From NCBI RefSeq assembly GCF_029319185.1, contig NZ_CP119754.1:682001-746000 (forward strand): a stretch of 64,000 bases of DNA, read 5' to 3'. The notes beneath the pieces were generated by a model. That model was not told where the DNA came from. It searched no databases and saw only the letters and a program-made list of their open reading frames with translations. The position numbers were made by a program, and so were the translations under genes. This stretch comes from Superficieibacter sp. HKU1 (lineage in GTDB: Bacteria > Pseudomonadota > Gammaproteobacteria > Enterobacterales > Enterobacteriaceae). Below are positions 17,529 through 26,950 of the stretch, piece after piece. Positions within the stretch are counted from its first letter, which is position 1; each line of letters starts with the position of its first letter.

Positions 17529-18425
17529 ATGATTAATTTCCGCAACCTGGATCTGAATTTACTCCTGACCCTGGACATGCTGTTGACCGAGCACAACGTC
17601 ACGCGTGCCGCACGACGGCTGAATTTGTCGCAGCCTTCGGTCAGCGTACAGCTGGCCCGGCTGAGGGATATTTTTGCCGATCCGCTCTTGTTGCCCGGCC
17701 CGCGCGGTATGCAGCCCACCGCCAGAGCTGAGGCGCTGCGTGAACCGCTGCGTCAGGCGCTGGAGGTGCTGGAGAGGGCCATCGCGCCCGCTGCAGCCTT
17801 CGATCCGGCGCAGGCGACGGCCATCTGGCGTATCGTTGCCACCGACTATATGGCGTCGACGATTATCCTTCCGGCATTAAACGAATTACGTCGCGTTGCG
17901 CCGGGCGCCCGGCTGGCGGTGCTGGAACTGCGGCCGGATCAGATCGTCCGCCAGGCAGAGCAGCAGGACGTCGATCTGGTTTTTCATACCCGGGACGGCG
18001 CGCCGCTGTCGCTGCATCAGCGGCATCTGTTTACTGAACGTTATGTACTGGCAGGCCGGGCCGATCATCCGGCGCTTAAACGGCAGCCCACGCTGGCGCA
18101 GTTCTGCCGGCTGGAGCACGTCATCGTCTCGCCGGACGGCGGCGGCTTTCATGCGGCGACCGATGTGGCGCTGGCGAATAAAGGGCTGTCGCGGCGAGTG
18201 GTGCTGTCAGTACCGCATTTTTTAGTGATGCTGGAGACGCTGGCGCGTACCGATCTGGTGGCGATGCTGCCGGAGCGGCTGGTGAAACAAACCGCCACGC
18301 TGAAAATTGTCGAGCCGCCGCTGGAGATTGCCGGGTTCGACATGATGATGCTGTGGCACGAACGCGTGCATCGCGATCCCGGTCATATCTGGCTGCGACA
18401 GCACATTGTTGATTCCCTCCGGTGA
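17529..18425 (+). CDS. LysR-family regulator, divergent to the quinone reductase
   Basis: 298 aa from ATG 17529 (an adjacent in-frame GTG at 17526 is also possible). The N-terminal winged helix shows the LysR pattern LDLNLLLTLDMLLTEHNVTRAARRLNLSQ, followed by an effector-binding domain of NodD/LeuO-like type. Divergent arrangement with the quinone reductase suggests it controls that gene in response to an electrophile or aromatic compound; the ligand is not known. Confidence 0.82.
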   Translation: MINFRNLDLNLLLTLDMLLTEHNVTRAARRLNLSQPSVSVQLARLRDIFADPLLLPGPRGMQPTARAEALREPLRQALEVLERAIAPAAAFDPAQATAIWRIVATDYMASTIILPALNELRRVAPGARLAVLELRPDQIVRQAEQQDVDLVFHTRDGAPLSLHQRHLFTERYVLAGRADHPALKRQPTLAQFCRLEHVIVSPDGGGFHAATDVALANKGLSRRVVLSVPHFLVMLETLARTDLVAMLPERLVKQTATLKIVEPPLEIAGFDMMMLWHERVHRDPGHIWLRQHIVDSLR

Positions 18426-18477
18426 GCGGCTGTGATAAACCGGGGGATGAATTTACAGCGAAGGAAAGGATGACCCG

Positions 18478-19698
18478 ATGAATCAATCATTACAACCCGG
18501 CCAGAATACCACTCTGGCGCAGGCGCGCGGACAAGTGCGCGTAAGTCACACCGCGAGCGCCGATCTCGACGTCAACCTGACGGCGTTTCTGGTCACCGCT
18601 TCCGGAAAAGTGATTAACGATGACGATATGGTTTTTTTCAACGCGCCGCAGCACGCCTCGGGAGCCGCCACGTTTATTGCGCCTGCCGCCAGCGGAAACA
18701 CGCTAAGCCACTGCATTGATTTTGATCTTTCACGTTTGCCGGCGGAGATTGTCAAAATTGCCGTCACGTTAACTCAGGATGGCAGTGCGGCAGGGTTCGC
18801 CAGCGTTAACGATCTGCGGGCGCAGATCGTCGCGGGTAGCCAGATGCTTGACCTGGCCCCCGGCGCGTTTAGTGCGGAGACCGGGATCATCGTGCTCGAA
18901 CTGTACGTGCGTAACGGCGAGAACAAAGCGCGTGCGGTATGGCAGGGATTCAATTCCGGGCTTGAAGGATTATGTAATCTGTACGGCATTGAGGTAGAAG
19001 CGCCTGCGCCGGTCACCCCGCCGGTCAGCCTGAAAAAAGTAACCCTTACCAAACCCGATGCCCAACATAAAGTCTCACTTGTTAAGGGCGCGGGCGCACC
19101 AAAAAGTATTCGCGTCAGCGCGACCTGGATTGATAACGGCGACGGTGAGGATAACGACGATCTCGATCTGCGCATCGGTATTCTGCGCCCGGACGGTCAG
19201 ATGTCGCTGGTCTGCGCGCCGGATAATCCTGGCGCGTTTGATGCGTACCCGTGGATCCTCCACGGTGGCGATGTGGTCGCCGCCAGCGCTTCGGCACCCG
19301 GCACGGAAACCGTGGAGATCAATCCGGCCATTTCACGCCTGATGGGCGGGAAAGTGGCTATCGTGTGCAGCGTGTACTCTGCGGTCAGCAACGGTGCAGT
19401 ATCCGTGGCCTCGCTGCAACCGACGATGCGCATGGAGTATGGCGAGCAGGTCGTTGAGTGTGCGTATGACTTCAACAACGGCGACGATGACGAAGGTATT
19501 TATACCTACGTTATTGGCCTGATTGAAATTGATGAAGACAGCATCGTGCTGCGTCCGGCAGGCGTCACCTCGGAAGAGGGCAGCGAAGATACGCCGTGGC
19601 TGACCCGCAAGGGCGATAACGTGGTGCTGACCGTTGACGGTCCGTGGGTGTTCAAGGGGAAACCGGCCAGCACTAAAAAGGGCAAGCGCTACGTATAA
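18478..19698 (+). CDS. TerA-like protein of the TerD superfamily (stand-alone)
   Basis: 406 aa built from two TerD-type domains. The first (MNQSLQPGQNTTL…) and the second (KVTLTKPD…) each carry an acidic Ca2+-binding loop (NDDDMVFFN and NGDGEDNDDLDL). Length and layout fit TerA of tellurite/stress-response ter operons. No terZBCDE gene is adjacent, so it is a solitary copy and its role in tellurite resistance is doubtful. ATG 18478 follows GGAAAGGATGACCCG, a usable ribosome site. It ends ahead of hairpins at 19729-19841. Confidence 0.72.
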   Translation: MNQSLQPGQNTTLAQARGQVRVSHTASADLDVNLTAFLVTASGKVINDDDMVFFNAPQHASGAATFIAPAASGNTLSHCIDFDLSRLPAEIVKIAVTLTQDGSAAGFASVNDLRAQIVAGSQMLDLAPGAFSAETGIIVLELYVRNGENKARAVWQGFNSGLEGLCNLYGIEVEAPAPVTPPVSLKKVTLTKPDAQHKVSLVKGAGAPKSIRVSATWIDNGDGEDNDDLDLRIGILRPDGQMSLVCAPDNPGAFDAYPWILHGGDVVAASASAPGTETVEINPAISRLMGGKVAIVCSVYSAVSNGAVSVASLQPTMRMEYGEQVVECAYDFNNGDDDEGIYTYVIGLIEIDEDSIVLRPAGVTSEEGSEDTPWLTRKGDNVVLTVDGPWVFKGKPASTKKGKRYV

Positions 19699-19728
19699 CG
19701 TCTTTCTGAAGCCGTCTCGCAAAACCTG

Positions 19729-19841
19729 AACCCGGCGGTTGCGCCGTGCCGTTGCCGGGTTACACTTCTCCTCAGCCGCGAAGCTACTCCGAATAGCCGC
19801 GCGGTCAGCGGAATGAGTATGCTTCCGCATAGTCATTCCGC
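19729..19841. terminator. Two hairpins in the convergent terA-like/permease space
   Basis: Hairpin AACCCGGC/GCCGGGTT at 19729-19761 and a second, GCGGAATGA/TCATTCCGC, at 19808-19841 with a 16-nt loop. Both perfect stems sit between convergent genes, so they may terminate both. Neither has a long U-tract, so strength is uncertain. Confidence 0.45.
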
Positions 19842-19859
19842 GACTATCGACGCTGTGAT

Positions 19860-20687
19860 TTAACGCTGGCGGCGGGCCAGACTGGCGGAAAGCCGGTCGA
19901 GCAGGATCGCCATCAGCACCACCACAATGCCGCTTTGCAGGCCGGGGCCAATATCCAGCTGCTGAATGCTGCTCAGGATGTCGTTACCCAGTCCGCCCGC
20001 GCCGACCATCGAGGCGATAATCACCATCGACATCGCCATCATGATGGTCTGGTTAACGCCAGCCATCATCGCAGGCTGCGCGGCAGGAAGCTGTACCTTC
20101 CACAATAACTGACGCGGCGTACAGCCAAACGCCAGTCCGGCCTCAATACGCGCCGCGCTGACCTGGCGAATGCCGAGATCGGTCAGCCTGACCACCGGCG
20201 GCATGGAGAATAACACGGTGGCGAAAATCCCCGGCGGTCGTCCCAGACCGAACAGGATGGTGACCGGGATCAGGTAAACAAAGGCGGGCATGGTCTGCAT
20301 AAAGTCGAGCAGGGTACGCACGATGCTGCCCACCGTCGCCCGGCGCGCGCTCCAGATGCCGAGCGGGATGCCGATCAGCAGGCTGAAAAACGTGGAGGAA
20401 AGGGTCAGAGCCAGCGTCACCGCCGCGTGATCGCTGTAGCCGCTATAGATGATGTACAGCATTGCCAGCAGGGCGAAAATCGCAAAGCCTTTGCCGATGC
20501 GCCACAGCCCCAGCCCCACCGTCAGTACCACCAGCCCCCACGGGTTGAGCCAGTTCACTATCGTCTCCAGCCCACCGGCAAAACCGTCAATGACCGCCGC
20601 AAGCCCGTCAAAAAAACCGCCCGCGTGCGTCAGCAGCGCCTGAATACCGTGGTCGATATCACGGCTGAAATCTAAGGGATAAGCCAT
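19860..20687 (-). CDS. ABC transporter permease, ProW/ChoW-type (choline/betaine)
   Basis: 275 aa inner-membrane permease with about six hydrophobic segments. The ABC coupling (EAA) loop is at EAGLAFGCTPRQLLWKVQLPAAQPAMMAG. It resembles ProW/ChoW, the quaternary-amine uptake permeases. It follows the ATPase gene after 12 nt and shares the locus with choline sulfatase and a binding protein, so choline or choline-O-sulfate is the likely substrate. Confidence 0.8.
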   Translation of the reverse strand: MAYPLDFSRDIDHGIQALLTHAGGFFDGLAAVIDGFAGGLETIVNWLNPWGLVVLTVGLGLWRIGKGFAIFALLAMLYIIYSGYSDHAAVTLALTLSSTFFSLLIGIPLGIWSARRATVGSIVRTLLDFMQTMPAFVYLIPVTILFGLGRPPGIFATVLFSMPPVVRLTDLGIRQVSAARIEAGLAFGCTPRQLLWKVQLPAAQPAMMAGVNQTIMMAMSMVIIASMVGAGGLGNDILSSIQQLDIGPGLQSGIVVVLMAILLDRLSASLARRQR

Positions 20688-20699
20688 ATCATTCTCTTT

Positions 20700-21539
20700 T
20701 TAGTGCGTGGGCCAGACGTCGGCGTAGTTCTCTGCCAGCTGCCAGCGGGAGATATCGACGCCGGAAAAGAAGTGGCGCACATAGGGCGTCGCGGGCGCGT
20801 TAATCAGCGCTTCCGGCGAGCCGACCTGCACCAGCTGGCCCTTTTCCATAATGGCGATGCGCGAACCAAGCCGCAGCGCCTCTTCCATATCATGCGTAAC
20901 GAATACCACCGTGCGCTGATGCTCAGCCTGCAGGTTCAGCAGCAGGGACTGCATCTCGCGGCGAATAATCGGATCCAGCGCCGAGAACGCTTCGTCCATC
21001 AGCAGCACCGAAGGGTTAACCACCAGCGCCCGTGCGAGGCCAACGCGCTGCTGCATCCCGCCGGAAAGCTGGTGCGGATACTGGTCAGCCACGGCGGCAA
21101 GGCCGACTTTCTCCAGCATCACGCGGGCGCGCTGGTGGCGCTCCGCTTTCTCCACGCCGGCGACTTCCAGGCCAAAAGCAACGTTGTCCAGCACCGTGCG
21201 CTCGTCGAACAGCGCGAAGGACTGAAAGACCATCCCGATATGCTGGCGGCGCAGGGCGATCAGGCTGGCTGCGGACAGCGTTGCCAGCGGCTGCTGTTCA
21301 AACGTGACCTCGCCCTCTTCCGGCGGGATCAAATGGTTAAGCGTGCGCAGCAGGGTAGATTTCCCCGAGCCGGACAAGCCGACGATGACGAAAATCTCGC
21401 CGGGGAAAATCTGCAGGTTAATGTCATTCAGGGCCTGCACCGTGGCGTTGGGATCCCGGCGTGAAAAAAAGGAACCTTGCGCTGAGGTCGAATAGTATTT
21501 ATTCACCTTGCGCAGTTCAATTATCGGTTTTGTCATCAT
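20700..21539 (-). CDS. ABC transporter ATP-binding protein, ProV/ChoV-type
   Basis: 279 aa ATPase with Walker A (VGLSGSGKST), Q-loop (VFQSFALF), signature LSGGMQQRVGLARAL, Walker B (LLMDEAFSALDP) and H-loop (THDMEEAL). It is shorter than E. coli ProV (about 400 aa) because the C-terminal CBS pair is absent, as in ChoV-type transporters. It forms an operon with the permease. A LysR gene lies 108 nt upstream on the same strand. Confidence 0.85.
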   Translation of the reverse strand: MMTKPIIELRKVNKYYSTSAQGSFFSRRDPNATVQALNDINLQIFPGEIFVIVGLSGSGKSTLLRTLNHLIPPEEGEVTFEQQPLATLSAASLIALRRQHIGMVFQSFALFDERTVLDNVAFGLEVAGVEKAERHQRARVMLEKVGLAAVADQYPHQLSGGMQQRVGLARALVVNPSVLLMDEAFSALDPIIRREMQSLLLNLQAEHQRTVVFVTHDMEEALRLGSRIAIMEKGQLVQVGSPEALINAPATPYVRHFFSGVDISRWQLAENYADVWPTH

Positions 21540-21647
21540 GCAATCACATATTTAATGGGCGCAATACTACCCTACCTTAAAATAAGTATCAGACGGAAAG
21601 TGTTTTGCTGTTTTTTAATAGTCATTTTATTGCTTAGATTATAACAA

Positions 21648-22571
21648 TTATGGCAAAGCAAGATCGGAATAGTGAAAATTCCACGCTTCATCCAGCAGCC
21701 ATGATTTCACTTTTTGCTGCTGCGGCGATAAAGGTTTACTGGCAGATGAAATTAAAAAATAGCCGCGTTCACTGCGCATTTCCGGACCGCAGATAAACAA
21801 CTGGCGGCTGGCGATTAACGGGGCGATCAGCGGTCGCCAGCCCAGCGCAATACCCTGTCCCTCAAGCGCTGCCTGGATCACCAGCGAGTAGGCGTTAAAG
21901 GTGCGCGACGCATTGATATTGCCGGGCTGCAACCGCTGCTGGCGAAACCAGTCATCCCAGGTCAGCCAGCGCTGAGGGCGGGTCTCCGGCAGCTTCAGCA
22001 GCGGAAAATGCAGCAGTGAGGCTGGCGTGGGATTATCACCCAGCGCCTGCATAATTTGTTGATTACACACGGGAACCACGTGCTCGGGAAACAGACGCTG
22101 GCTCTGGGTTCCGGGCCAGTCGCCACCGCCAAAGCAGATGGTGAGCGGGGCGTTGCTGTCGCGAAAATTGTAGTCGTTAGGCGAGGTGGAAACCTGTACT
22201 TCGACGCCGGGGATCAGCGCCTGAATAGCGTTAAGGCGCGGCATCAGCCAGTAGCTGGCGAAGCCCATATCGGTGTCGATACGCAGCACGCTGCGCTGGT
22301 GGCGCGTGCGCTCCAGCTGCTCGCTGATATCATTCAGGCTGCTGCGTACGATGTGATACAGGCTGTTGCCCGCCTCGGTCAACTGGACGCCACGGTGGCG
22401 GCGCTCGAACAGCGGTGCGTCCAGCTGGCTCTCCAGCAGCTGAATACGCTGACTCACCGCCGGCTGCGAAAGGCCAAGCTCATTCCCGGCGGCGGTAAAA
22501 TTACCGTGGCGCGCCGCTGCTTCAAATACCACTAAAACCTGTAAATGAGGGAGCTGTAATTTTCCAGCCAT
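21648..22571 (-). CDS. LysR-family regulator of the choline-sulfate locus
   Basis: 307 aa with an N-terminal LysR helix-turn-helix (NFTAAGNELGLSQPAVSQRIQLLESQL) and a GcvA-like effector domain. It lies between the transporter genes (same strand) and choline sulfatase (divergent, 105 nt away), so it probably controls both. Choline or its sulfate ester is the expected inducer by context only. Confidence 0.82.
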   Translation of the reverse strand: MAGKLQLPHLQVLVVFEAAARHGNFTAAGNELGLSQPAVSQRIQLLESQLDAPLFERRHRGVQLTEAGNSLYHIVRSSLNDISEQLERTRHQRSVLRIDTDMGFASYWLMPRLNAIQALIPGVEVQVSTSPNDYNFRDSNAPLTICFGGGDWPGTQSQRLFPEHVVPVCNQQIMQALGDNPTPASLLHFPLLKLPETRPQRWLTWDDWFRQQRLQPGNINASRTFNAYSLVIQAALEGQGIALGWRPLIAPLIASRQLFICGPEMRSERGYFLISSASKPLSPQQQKVKSWLLDEAWNFHYSDLALP

Positions 22572-22676
22572 AATTGCACCTTATGTCACGATAATAAAAT
22601 AATGACTTCACAGCGCGAAATTCGCGTGCGATAAAAATATCACGGTTACAGAATTAATTTTATCTTTGGCGGAACG

Positions 22677-24221
22677 ATGCTTATAAATAAACCGAATATC
22701 GTTATTCTTATGGCGGATCAGTTAACGGCGAGCGCTTTAAAAGCGTATGGAAATAATGTCAGCCTGACGCCGAATATTGATAAATTAGCGCGGGAAGGGG
22801 TGGTATTTGAATCAGCCTATTGCAATAGCCCGCTGTGTGCGCCGTCGCGCGCGTCGCTGATGACCGGGCAGTTTATCTCGCGTAACGCGGTTTATGACAA
22901 TGCCGCCGAGTTTCATGCCGATTCGCCGACGTTCTGCCACTATCTGCGCGAGCAGGGCTATCGTACCTGGCTGTCCGGGAAAATGCACTTTTGCGGCCCG
23001 GATCAGCTGCACGGCTTTGACGAGCGTCTGACCACCGATATCTATCCGGCGGATTTTGGCTGGACCCCGGACTGGAAACATCCTGAGCGGCGGCTCGACT
23101 GGTATCACAATATGAGTTCGGTGCTGGAGGCGGGAGAGTGTGTGCGCACTAACCAGCTCGATTTTGATGACGAAGCGCTGTTTCTCGCCCGTCAGCGGCT
23201 GTATGACGCCGCCCGTCGCCCGGACGAGCAGCCGTTCCTGCTGCACCTGTCGCTGACCCACCCGCACGATCCGTTCGCGATCCCCAAACGTTATCTTGAC
23301 AGGATCAACGAAGCGGACGTCGATCTGCCGCAGATCGGCGCGCGGGATGTGGAAAACGATCCGCATTCGGCTAGGCTGCGCGCCATGTATCAGCTTGAAG
23401 AAGGGCTGCTGACCGACGAGCACATTCGCCGCGCGCGTCACGCCTATTATGGCGCGCTGGCCTACGTGGACGACTGCTTTGGCGAGATCGTCAATACCCT
23501 TGAAGAGACCGGGCTGGCGAAGAACACGGTGGTGTTCGTGATTGCCGACCACGGCGAAATGCTCGGCGAGCGCGGCCTGTGGTACAAGATGTCGTTTTTT
23601 GAGAATGCCGTGCGCGTGCCGCTGATTGTGCATAATCCGCATCTTTTTGCGCCGCGACGTGTGGCAGAGAGCGTATCGCTGGTCGACCTGTTGCCGACAT
23701 TTGTCGAGCTGGCAAGCGGGGAAGATCGTCGCGCCAGCGCCGGGGCACCGCTCGACGGGCACAGCCTGGTGCCGCATCTGCGCGGGGAAGCTGGCCCGGA
23801 CGGGGCCTGCGCCGAATATCTGGCGGAGGGCGCGATTGACCCGCAGGTGATGATCCGCCGTGGAGCGTGGAAATATGTCTGTGCCTGGCATGAAGTCCCT
23901 CAGCTGTTCAATTTATCGGACGATCCACATGAACTGCGCAATCTGGCTTCTGATGAACGCTATCAGGACGTCGCGCAGGCGTTTGCGCAAGAAGTGGCAT
24001 CGCGCTGGGATCTGGCACAGCTGAATCAACAGGTGCTGGCCAGCCAGCAAAAACGGCTTTTTTTGACCCGCGTGGCGGGCCGGGATGCGATCCCACAGTG
24101 GGACTTTCAGCCTCATCAGCAGGCGTCGCAGCGTTTTATTCGTAACCATCAGACGCTGGATGAGCAGGAGGCTTTTGCCCGCTATCCACGTCCTCATAGA
24201 AATAGCGTCGGAGAGCAATGA
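22677..24221 (+). CDS. betC: Choline-sulfatase
   Basis: 514 aa type I sulfatase that hydrolyses choline-O-sulfate to choline and sulfate. Metal ligands start in ILMADQLTA, and the formylglycine motif is CAPSR with Cys54 within SPLCAPSRASLMTG; that Cys must be oxidised post-translationally. Further metal-site elements are VIADHGEMLGERG and GKMHFCG. The C-terminal tail after the PHQ segment is choline-sulfatase-like. The ATG at 22677 opens a gene followed by the binding protein with an ATGA overlap. The betaine genes betAB are not in the window. Confidence 0.88.
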   Translation: MLINKPNIVILMADQLTASALKAYGNNVSLTPNIDKLAREGVVFESAYCNSPLCAPSRASLMTGQFISRNAVYDNAAEFHADSPTFCHYLREQGYRTWLSGKMHFCGPDQLHGFDERLTTDIYPADFGWTPDWKHPERRLDWYHNMSSVLEAGECVRTNQLDFDDEALFLARQRLYDAARRPDEQPFLLHLSLTHPHDPFAIPKRYLDRINEADVDLPQIGARDVENDPHSARLRAMYQLEEGLLTDEHIRRARHAYYGALAYVDDCFGEIVNTLEETGLAKNTVVFVIADHGEMLGERGLWYKMSFFENAVRVPLIVHNPHLFAPRRVAESVSLVDLLPTFVELASGEDRRASAGAPLDGHSLVPHLRGEAGPDGACAEYLAEGAIDPQVMIRRGAWKYVCAWHEVPQLFNLSDDPHELRNLASDERYQDVAQAFAQEVASRWDLAQLNQQVLASQQKRLFLTRVAGRDAIPQWDFQPHQQASQRFIRNHQTLDEQEAFARYPRPHRNSVGEQ

Positions 24222-25168
24222 TGAAAGCAAAAAACCTGACTCCTTTACTGCTGCTGGCAACGGCGGCGATAGCGCCCACTAACGCTTCGGCCGCCGAAGC
24301 GGATCGCTGCGCGGTAGTGAACCAGTCCGATCCCGGCTGGACCGATATTGCGGCGACCAACGCGCTCTCCGGCGTGGTGCTGAAGGCGCTGGGCTATCAG
24401 CAGAAAGTGCAGAACCTGTCGGTGGCGCTGGCCTTTCAGGGGCTGAAGTCCGGCCAGCTGGACGTGTTTCTCGGCAACTGGATGCCTGCGCAGGAACCGG
24501 TAATTAGCAAGTTTAATCCGGGCCAGGATATTAACGTGGTAGGTGCCAACCTGCCTGCGGCGAAGTTTACCCTCGCGGTACCGAAATACGTCGCCGACGC
24601 GGGCGTGAAGGATTTTGCCGATCTGCAAAAATATGCCGATAAGTTCGGGCATAAAATTTACGGCATCGCGCCGGGCGCACCGGCGAACCAGAATATTAAA
24701 AAGATGCTGGATAAGCATGATTTCGGGCTGAAGGACTGGAACCTGGTGGAGTCGAGCGAGAGCGGGATGCTGGCGCAGGTCAGCCGCGCGGTGAGCCGTA
24801 AAGAGTGGATTGTGTTCCTCGGCTGGGAGCCGCATGCCATGAATACCCGCTTCCCGCTGACTTACCTGAGCGGCGGCGATACCTGGTTTGGGCCAAATTA
24901 CGGTAGCGCGACGGTCAATACCGTCACGCGCAAAGATTTCGCCAGCGACTGTCCGAACCTCAACCGTTTCTTCAGCCAGCTGAAGTTTGACGTGGCGGTG
25001 GAGAACGCGGTGATCGCCCGCGTGCTGGACGATAAGCAGGACGTCAACGAGGCCGCCCGTGCCGAGCTGGCGAAACGGCCTGAGCTGCTGGGGCAATGGC
25101 TGAACGGCGTGACCAGCCGCGACGGTCAGCCAGCGGAACCAGCGGTGAAGAAGGCGCTGGGGCTGTAA
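24218..25168 (+). CDS. Periplasmic choline/betaine-type substrate-binding protein
   Basis: 316 aa solute-binding protein of the ChoX/ProX class. A signal peptide ends near ASAAEA, the first mature Cys is in DRCAVV with a partner late in the chain (SDCPNL), and aromatic residues likely to hold a quaternary amine are visible (PGWTD, LGNWMP, GWEPH). It overlaps betC by four bases, so both are made together. It probably feeds the ABC transporter at 19.9-21.5 kb. Confidence 0.82.
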   Translation: MMKAKNLTPLLLLATAAIAPTNASAAEADRCAVVNQSDPGWTDIAATNALSGVVLKALGYQQKVQNLSVALAFQGLKSGQLDVFLGNWMPAQEPVISKFNPGQDINVVGANLPAAKFTLAVPKYVADAGVKDFADLQKYADKFGHKIYGIAPGAPANQNIKKMLDKHDFGLKDWNLVESSESGMLAQVSRAVSRKEWIVFLGWEPHAMNTRFPLTYLSGGDTWFGPNYGSATVNTVTRKDFASDCPNLNRFFSQLKFDVAVENAVIARVLDDKQDVNEAARAELAKRPELLGQWLNGVTSRDGQPAEPAVKKALGL

Positions 25169-25194
25169 AAGGGCTTTTGGCCGCGTTCACGTAA

Positions 25195-25224
25195 TGCCGG
25201 GGGCGCTGCGCTTGCCCGGCCTAC
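25195..25224. repeat. REP-like palindrome
   Basis: GCCGGGGGCGCTGCGCTTGC followed by CCGGCCTAC, a REP-type element after the binding-protein gene and before the MarR promoter region. Confidence 0.65.
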
Positions 25225-25358
25225 GATGGGGCGTTTGCGCTATTTGGCTGGATGATTGTCCTCCGTGCTGTAATACCGGGCATCGCGACCCCGGCCTGGC
25301 ATCGATCGTAACCTGACCACCTTTTCGCAATCCATGCGCTTAACCCTCCCGTTTCTTG

Positions 25359-25378
25359 ATACTTACTCTGATAAGTAT
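25359..25378. promoter_or_regulatory. Probable MarR operator palindrome
   Basis: A 20-bp inverted repeat ATACTTACTCTGATAAGTAT with 7-bp arms lies 32 nt before the marR-type start, overlapping a TTGATA hexamer at 25356-25361 that could be its -35. Size and place fit an autoregulatory MarR operator. Confidence 0.55.
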
Positions 25379-25409
25379 TACCTTACCCTGCGCAACGAGA
25401 GGAGACGCG

Positions 25410-25880
25410 ATGACCGAAGATGAACTGTTTGCCCGCCGTCCGTTAGGGATGCGCATGGCGATGGTGGTACGCCAGTGGCGTTCCGTCATCGATCATGCAG
25501 TGCTGGATACCGGCCTGACGCAATCAAGCTGGACGGTCCTCATGCAGCTGCATCAACTGGGTAATAACGTCTCGGTTACCGAACTGGCGGAAGTGCAGGG
25601 CATTGAACTGCCGCCGCTGATGCGGACCCTCACGCTGCTGGAAAAGCAGGGATATCTGCTGCGGACCACATCGCCTTATGATAAGCGGATACGCCTGCTG
25701 GCGCTGACCCCTGCCGGGGAAGCGGTACTGGAAAAGCTGACTCGGGTTATCGAGCAGTTCCAGGAACGCGTTACGCACAACATCCCGGCTCCGGACAGGG
25801 ACCTGTTCAACGCCACATTAAACCAAATCGCCTGCAATTTGCGGTCTATCCGCGAAGAAGATAACAAGATAAAACCATAA
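25410..25880 (+). CDS. MarR-family transcriptional regulator
   Basis: 156 aa from ATG 25410, preceded by GAGAGGAGA; the frame is open from a TTG at 25356 but that lies in the operator. The winged-helix core (SSWTVLMQLHQLGNNVSVTELAEVQGI…LLEKQGYLLRTTSPYDKRIRLLALTPAG) is typical. It is first gene of an operon with an HlyD-type adaptor and a DUF2955 membrane protein, so it probably represses an efflux system. Confidence 0.85.
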   Translation: MTEDELFARRPLGMRMAMVVRQWRSVIDHAVLDTGLTQSSWTVLMQLHQLGNNVSVTELAEVQGIELPPLMRTLTLLEKQGYLLRTTSPYDKRIRLLALTPAGEAVLEKLTRVIEQFQERVTHNIPAPDRDLFNATLNQIACNLRSIREEDNKIKP

Positions 25881-25882
25881 TT

Positions 25883-26950
25883 ATGATGACTCCTGAACAA
25901 AAATTTGCCCGCTGGGTAAGGGTGAGTATTGCCTCTTTCCTGCTGATGTTCGTCTACTTTATCGTGGCGGATATCTGGATCCCCCTGACGCCGGATTCCA
26001 CGGTAATGCGTGTCGTCACGCCGGTTTCCGCCCGCGTTTCCGGCTACGTCGCCGCGGTGCACGTGCGTAACAACAGCCCGGTGAAGAAGGGCGATCTGCT
26101 GTATGAACTGGATACCACGCCGTTTCTTAATCGCGTTGAAGCCGCGCAAATCGCCCTGCATCAGGCGCAGCTGACCAATCAGCAGCTTGATGCGCAGATC
26201 GCCGCCGCGCGCGCGAACCTCAAAACGGCACAGCTAACCGCCCGTAACGATGCGGTGACGTTTCAGCGCTATCAGCGGCTGAGCGCCAGCCAGAACGTGT
26301 CGCAGCAGGAGCTGGATAAGGCGCGTACCACCTGGCAGAGCAGCGAACAGTCGGTCACTTCTCTCAATGCAACGATCCATCAGCTAACCATTGAGCGTGG
26401 TGAACGTGACGACGCCCGCAACGTCACCCTGCAAAAATACCGTAACGCGCTGGACGAGGCGCAGCTTAACCTTGGCTGGGCGCAAATCCGCGCCGAGGCC
26501 GACGGCACGGTGAGTAACCTTCAGCTCAGCCCTGGGCTTTATGCCTCAGCAGGTACGCCCTTGCTGGCGTTAGTAAGCGCTCACACTGATATCGTGGCCG
26601 ATTTCCGGGAGAAAAGCCTGCGCCATACCCGCCCCGGCACCGATGCCGCGGTGGTGTTTGACGCCATGCCCGGCAAAGTTTTTGCCGCCCACGTCACCAG
26701 CAGCGATGCCGGGATCCTCGCCGGACAGGAGGCGGTTAACGGCCAGCTTTCGCAGCCGGAGCAGTCCAACCGCTGGGTCCGCGATGCGCAGCGCATGCGC
26801 ATCCACGTTGCGCTCGATGAACCGCTGGCGCAGCCGCTGCCGACCGGCGCGCGCGCTACCGTTCAGCTCTATAACAGTGAAGGCCCGTTTGCCCATTTCT
26901 TTTCCGGGCTGCAAATTCATCTGGTAAGTCTGCTGCACTATGTCTATTAA
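25883..26950 (+). CDS. HlyD/EmrA-type membrane fusion protein
   Basis: 355 aa periplasmic adaptor with one N-terminal membrane helix (IASFLLMFVYFIVADIWI), a biotinyl-lipoyl half (VTPVSARVSGYVAAVHVRNN), a long coiled-coil hairpin (about residues 95-200), and a second lipoyl half. It begins 3 nt after the marR stop and overlaps the next gene by 11 nt. With the DUF2955 protein it likely forms an EmrAB/AaeAB-like efflux unit. Confidence 0.83.
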   Translation: MMTPEQKFARWVRVSIASFLLMFVYFIVADIWIPLTPDSTVMRVVTPVSARVSGYVAAVHVRNNSPVKKGDLLYELDTTPFLNRVEAAQIALHQAQLTNQQLDAQIAAARANLKTAQLTARNDAVTFQRYQRLSASQNVSQQELDKARTTWQSSEQSVTSLNATIHQLTIERGERDDARNVTLQKYRNALDEAQLNLGWAQIRAEADGTVSNLQLSPGLYASAGTPLLALVSAHTDIVADFREKSLRHTRPGTDAAVVFDAMPGKVFAAHVTSSDAGILAGQEAVNGQLSQPEQSNRWVRDAQRMRIHVALDEPLAQPLPTGARATVQLYNSEGPFAHFFSGLQIHLVSLLHYVY

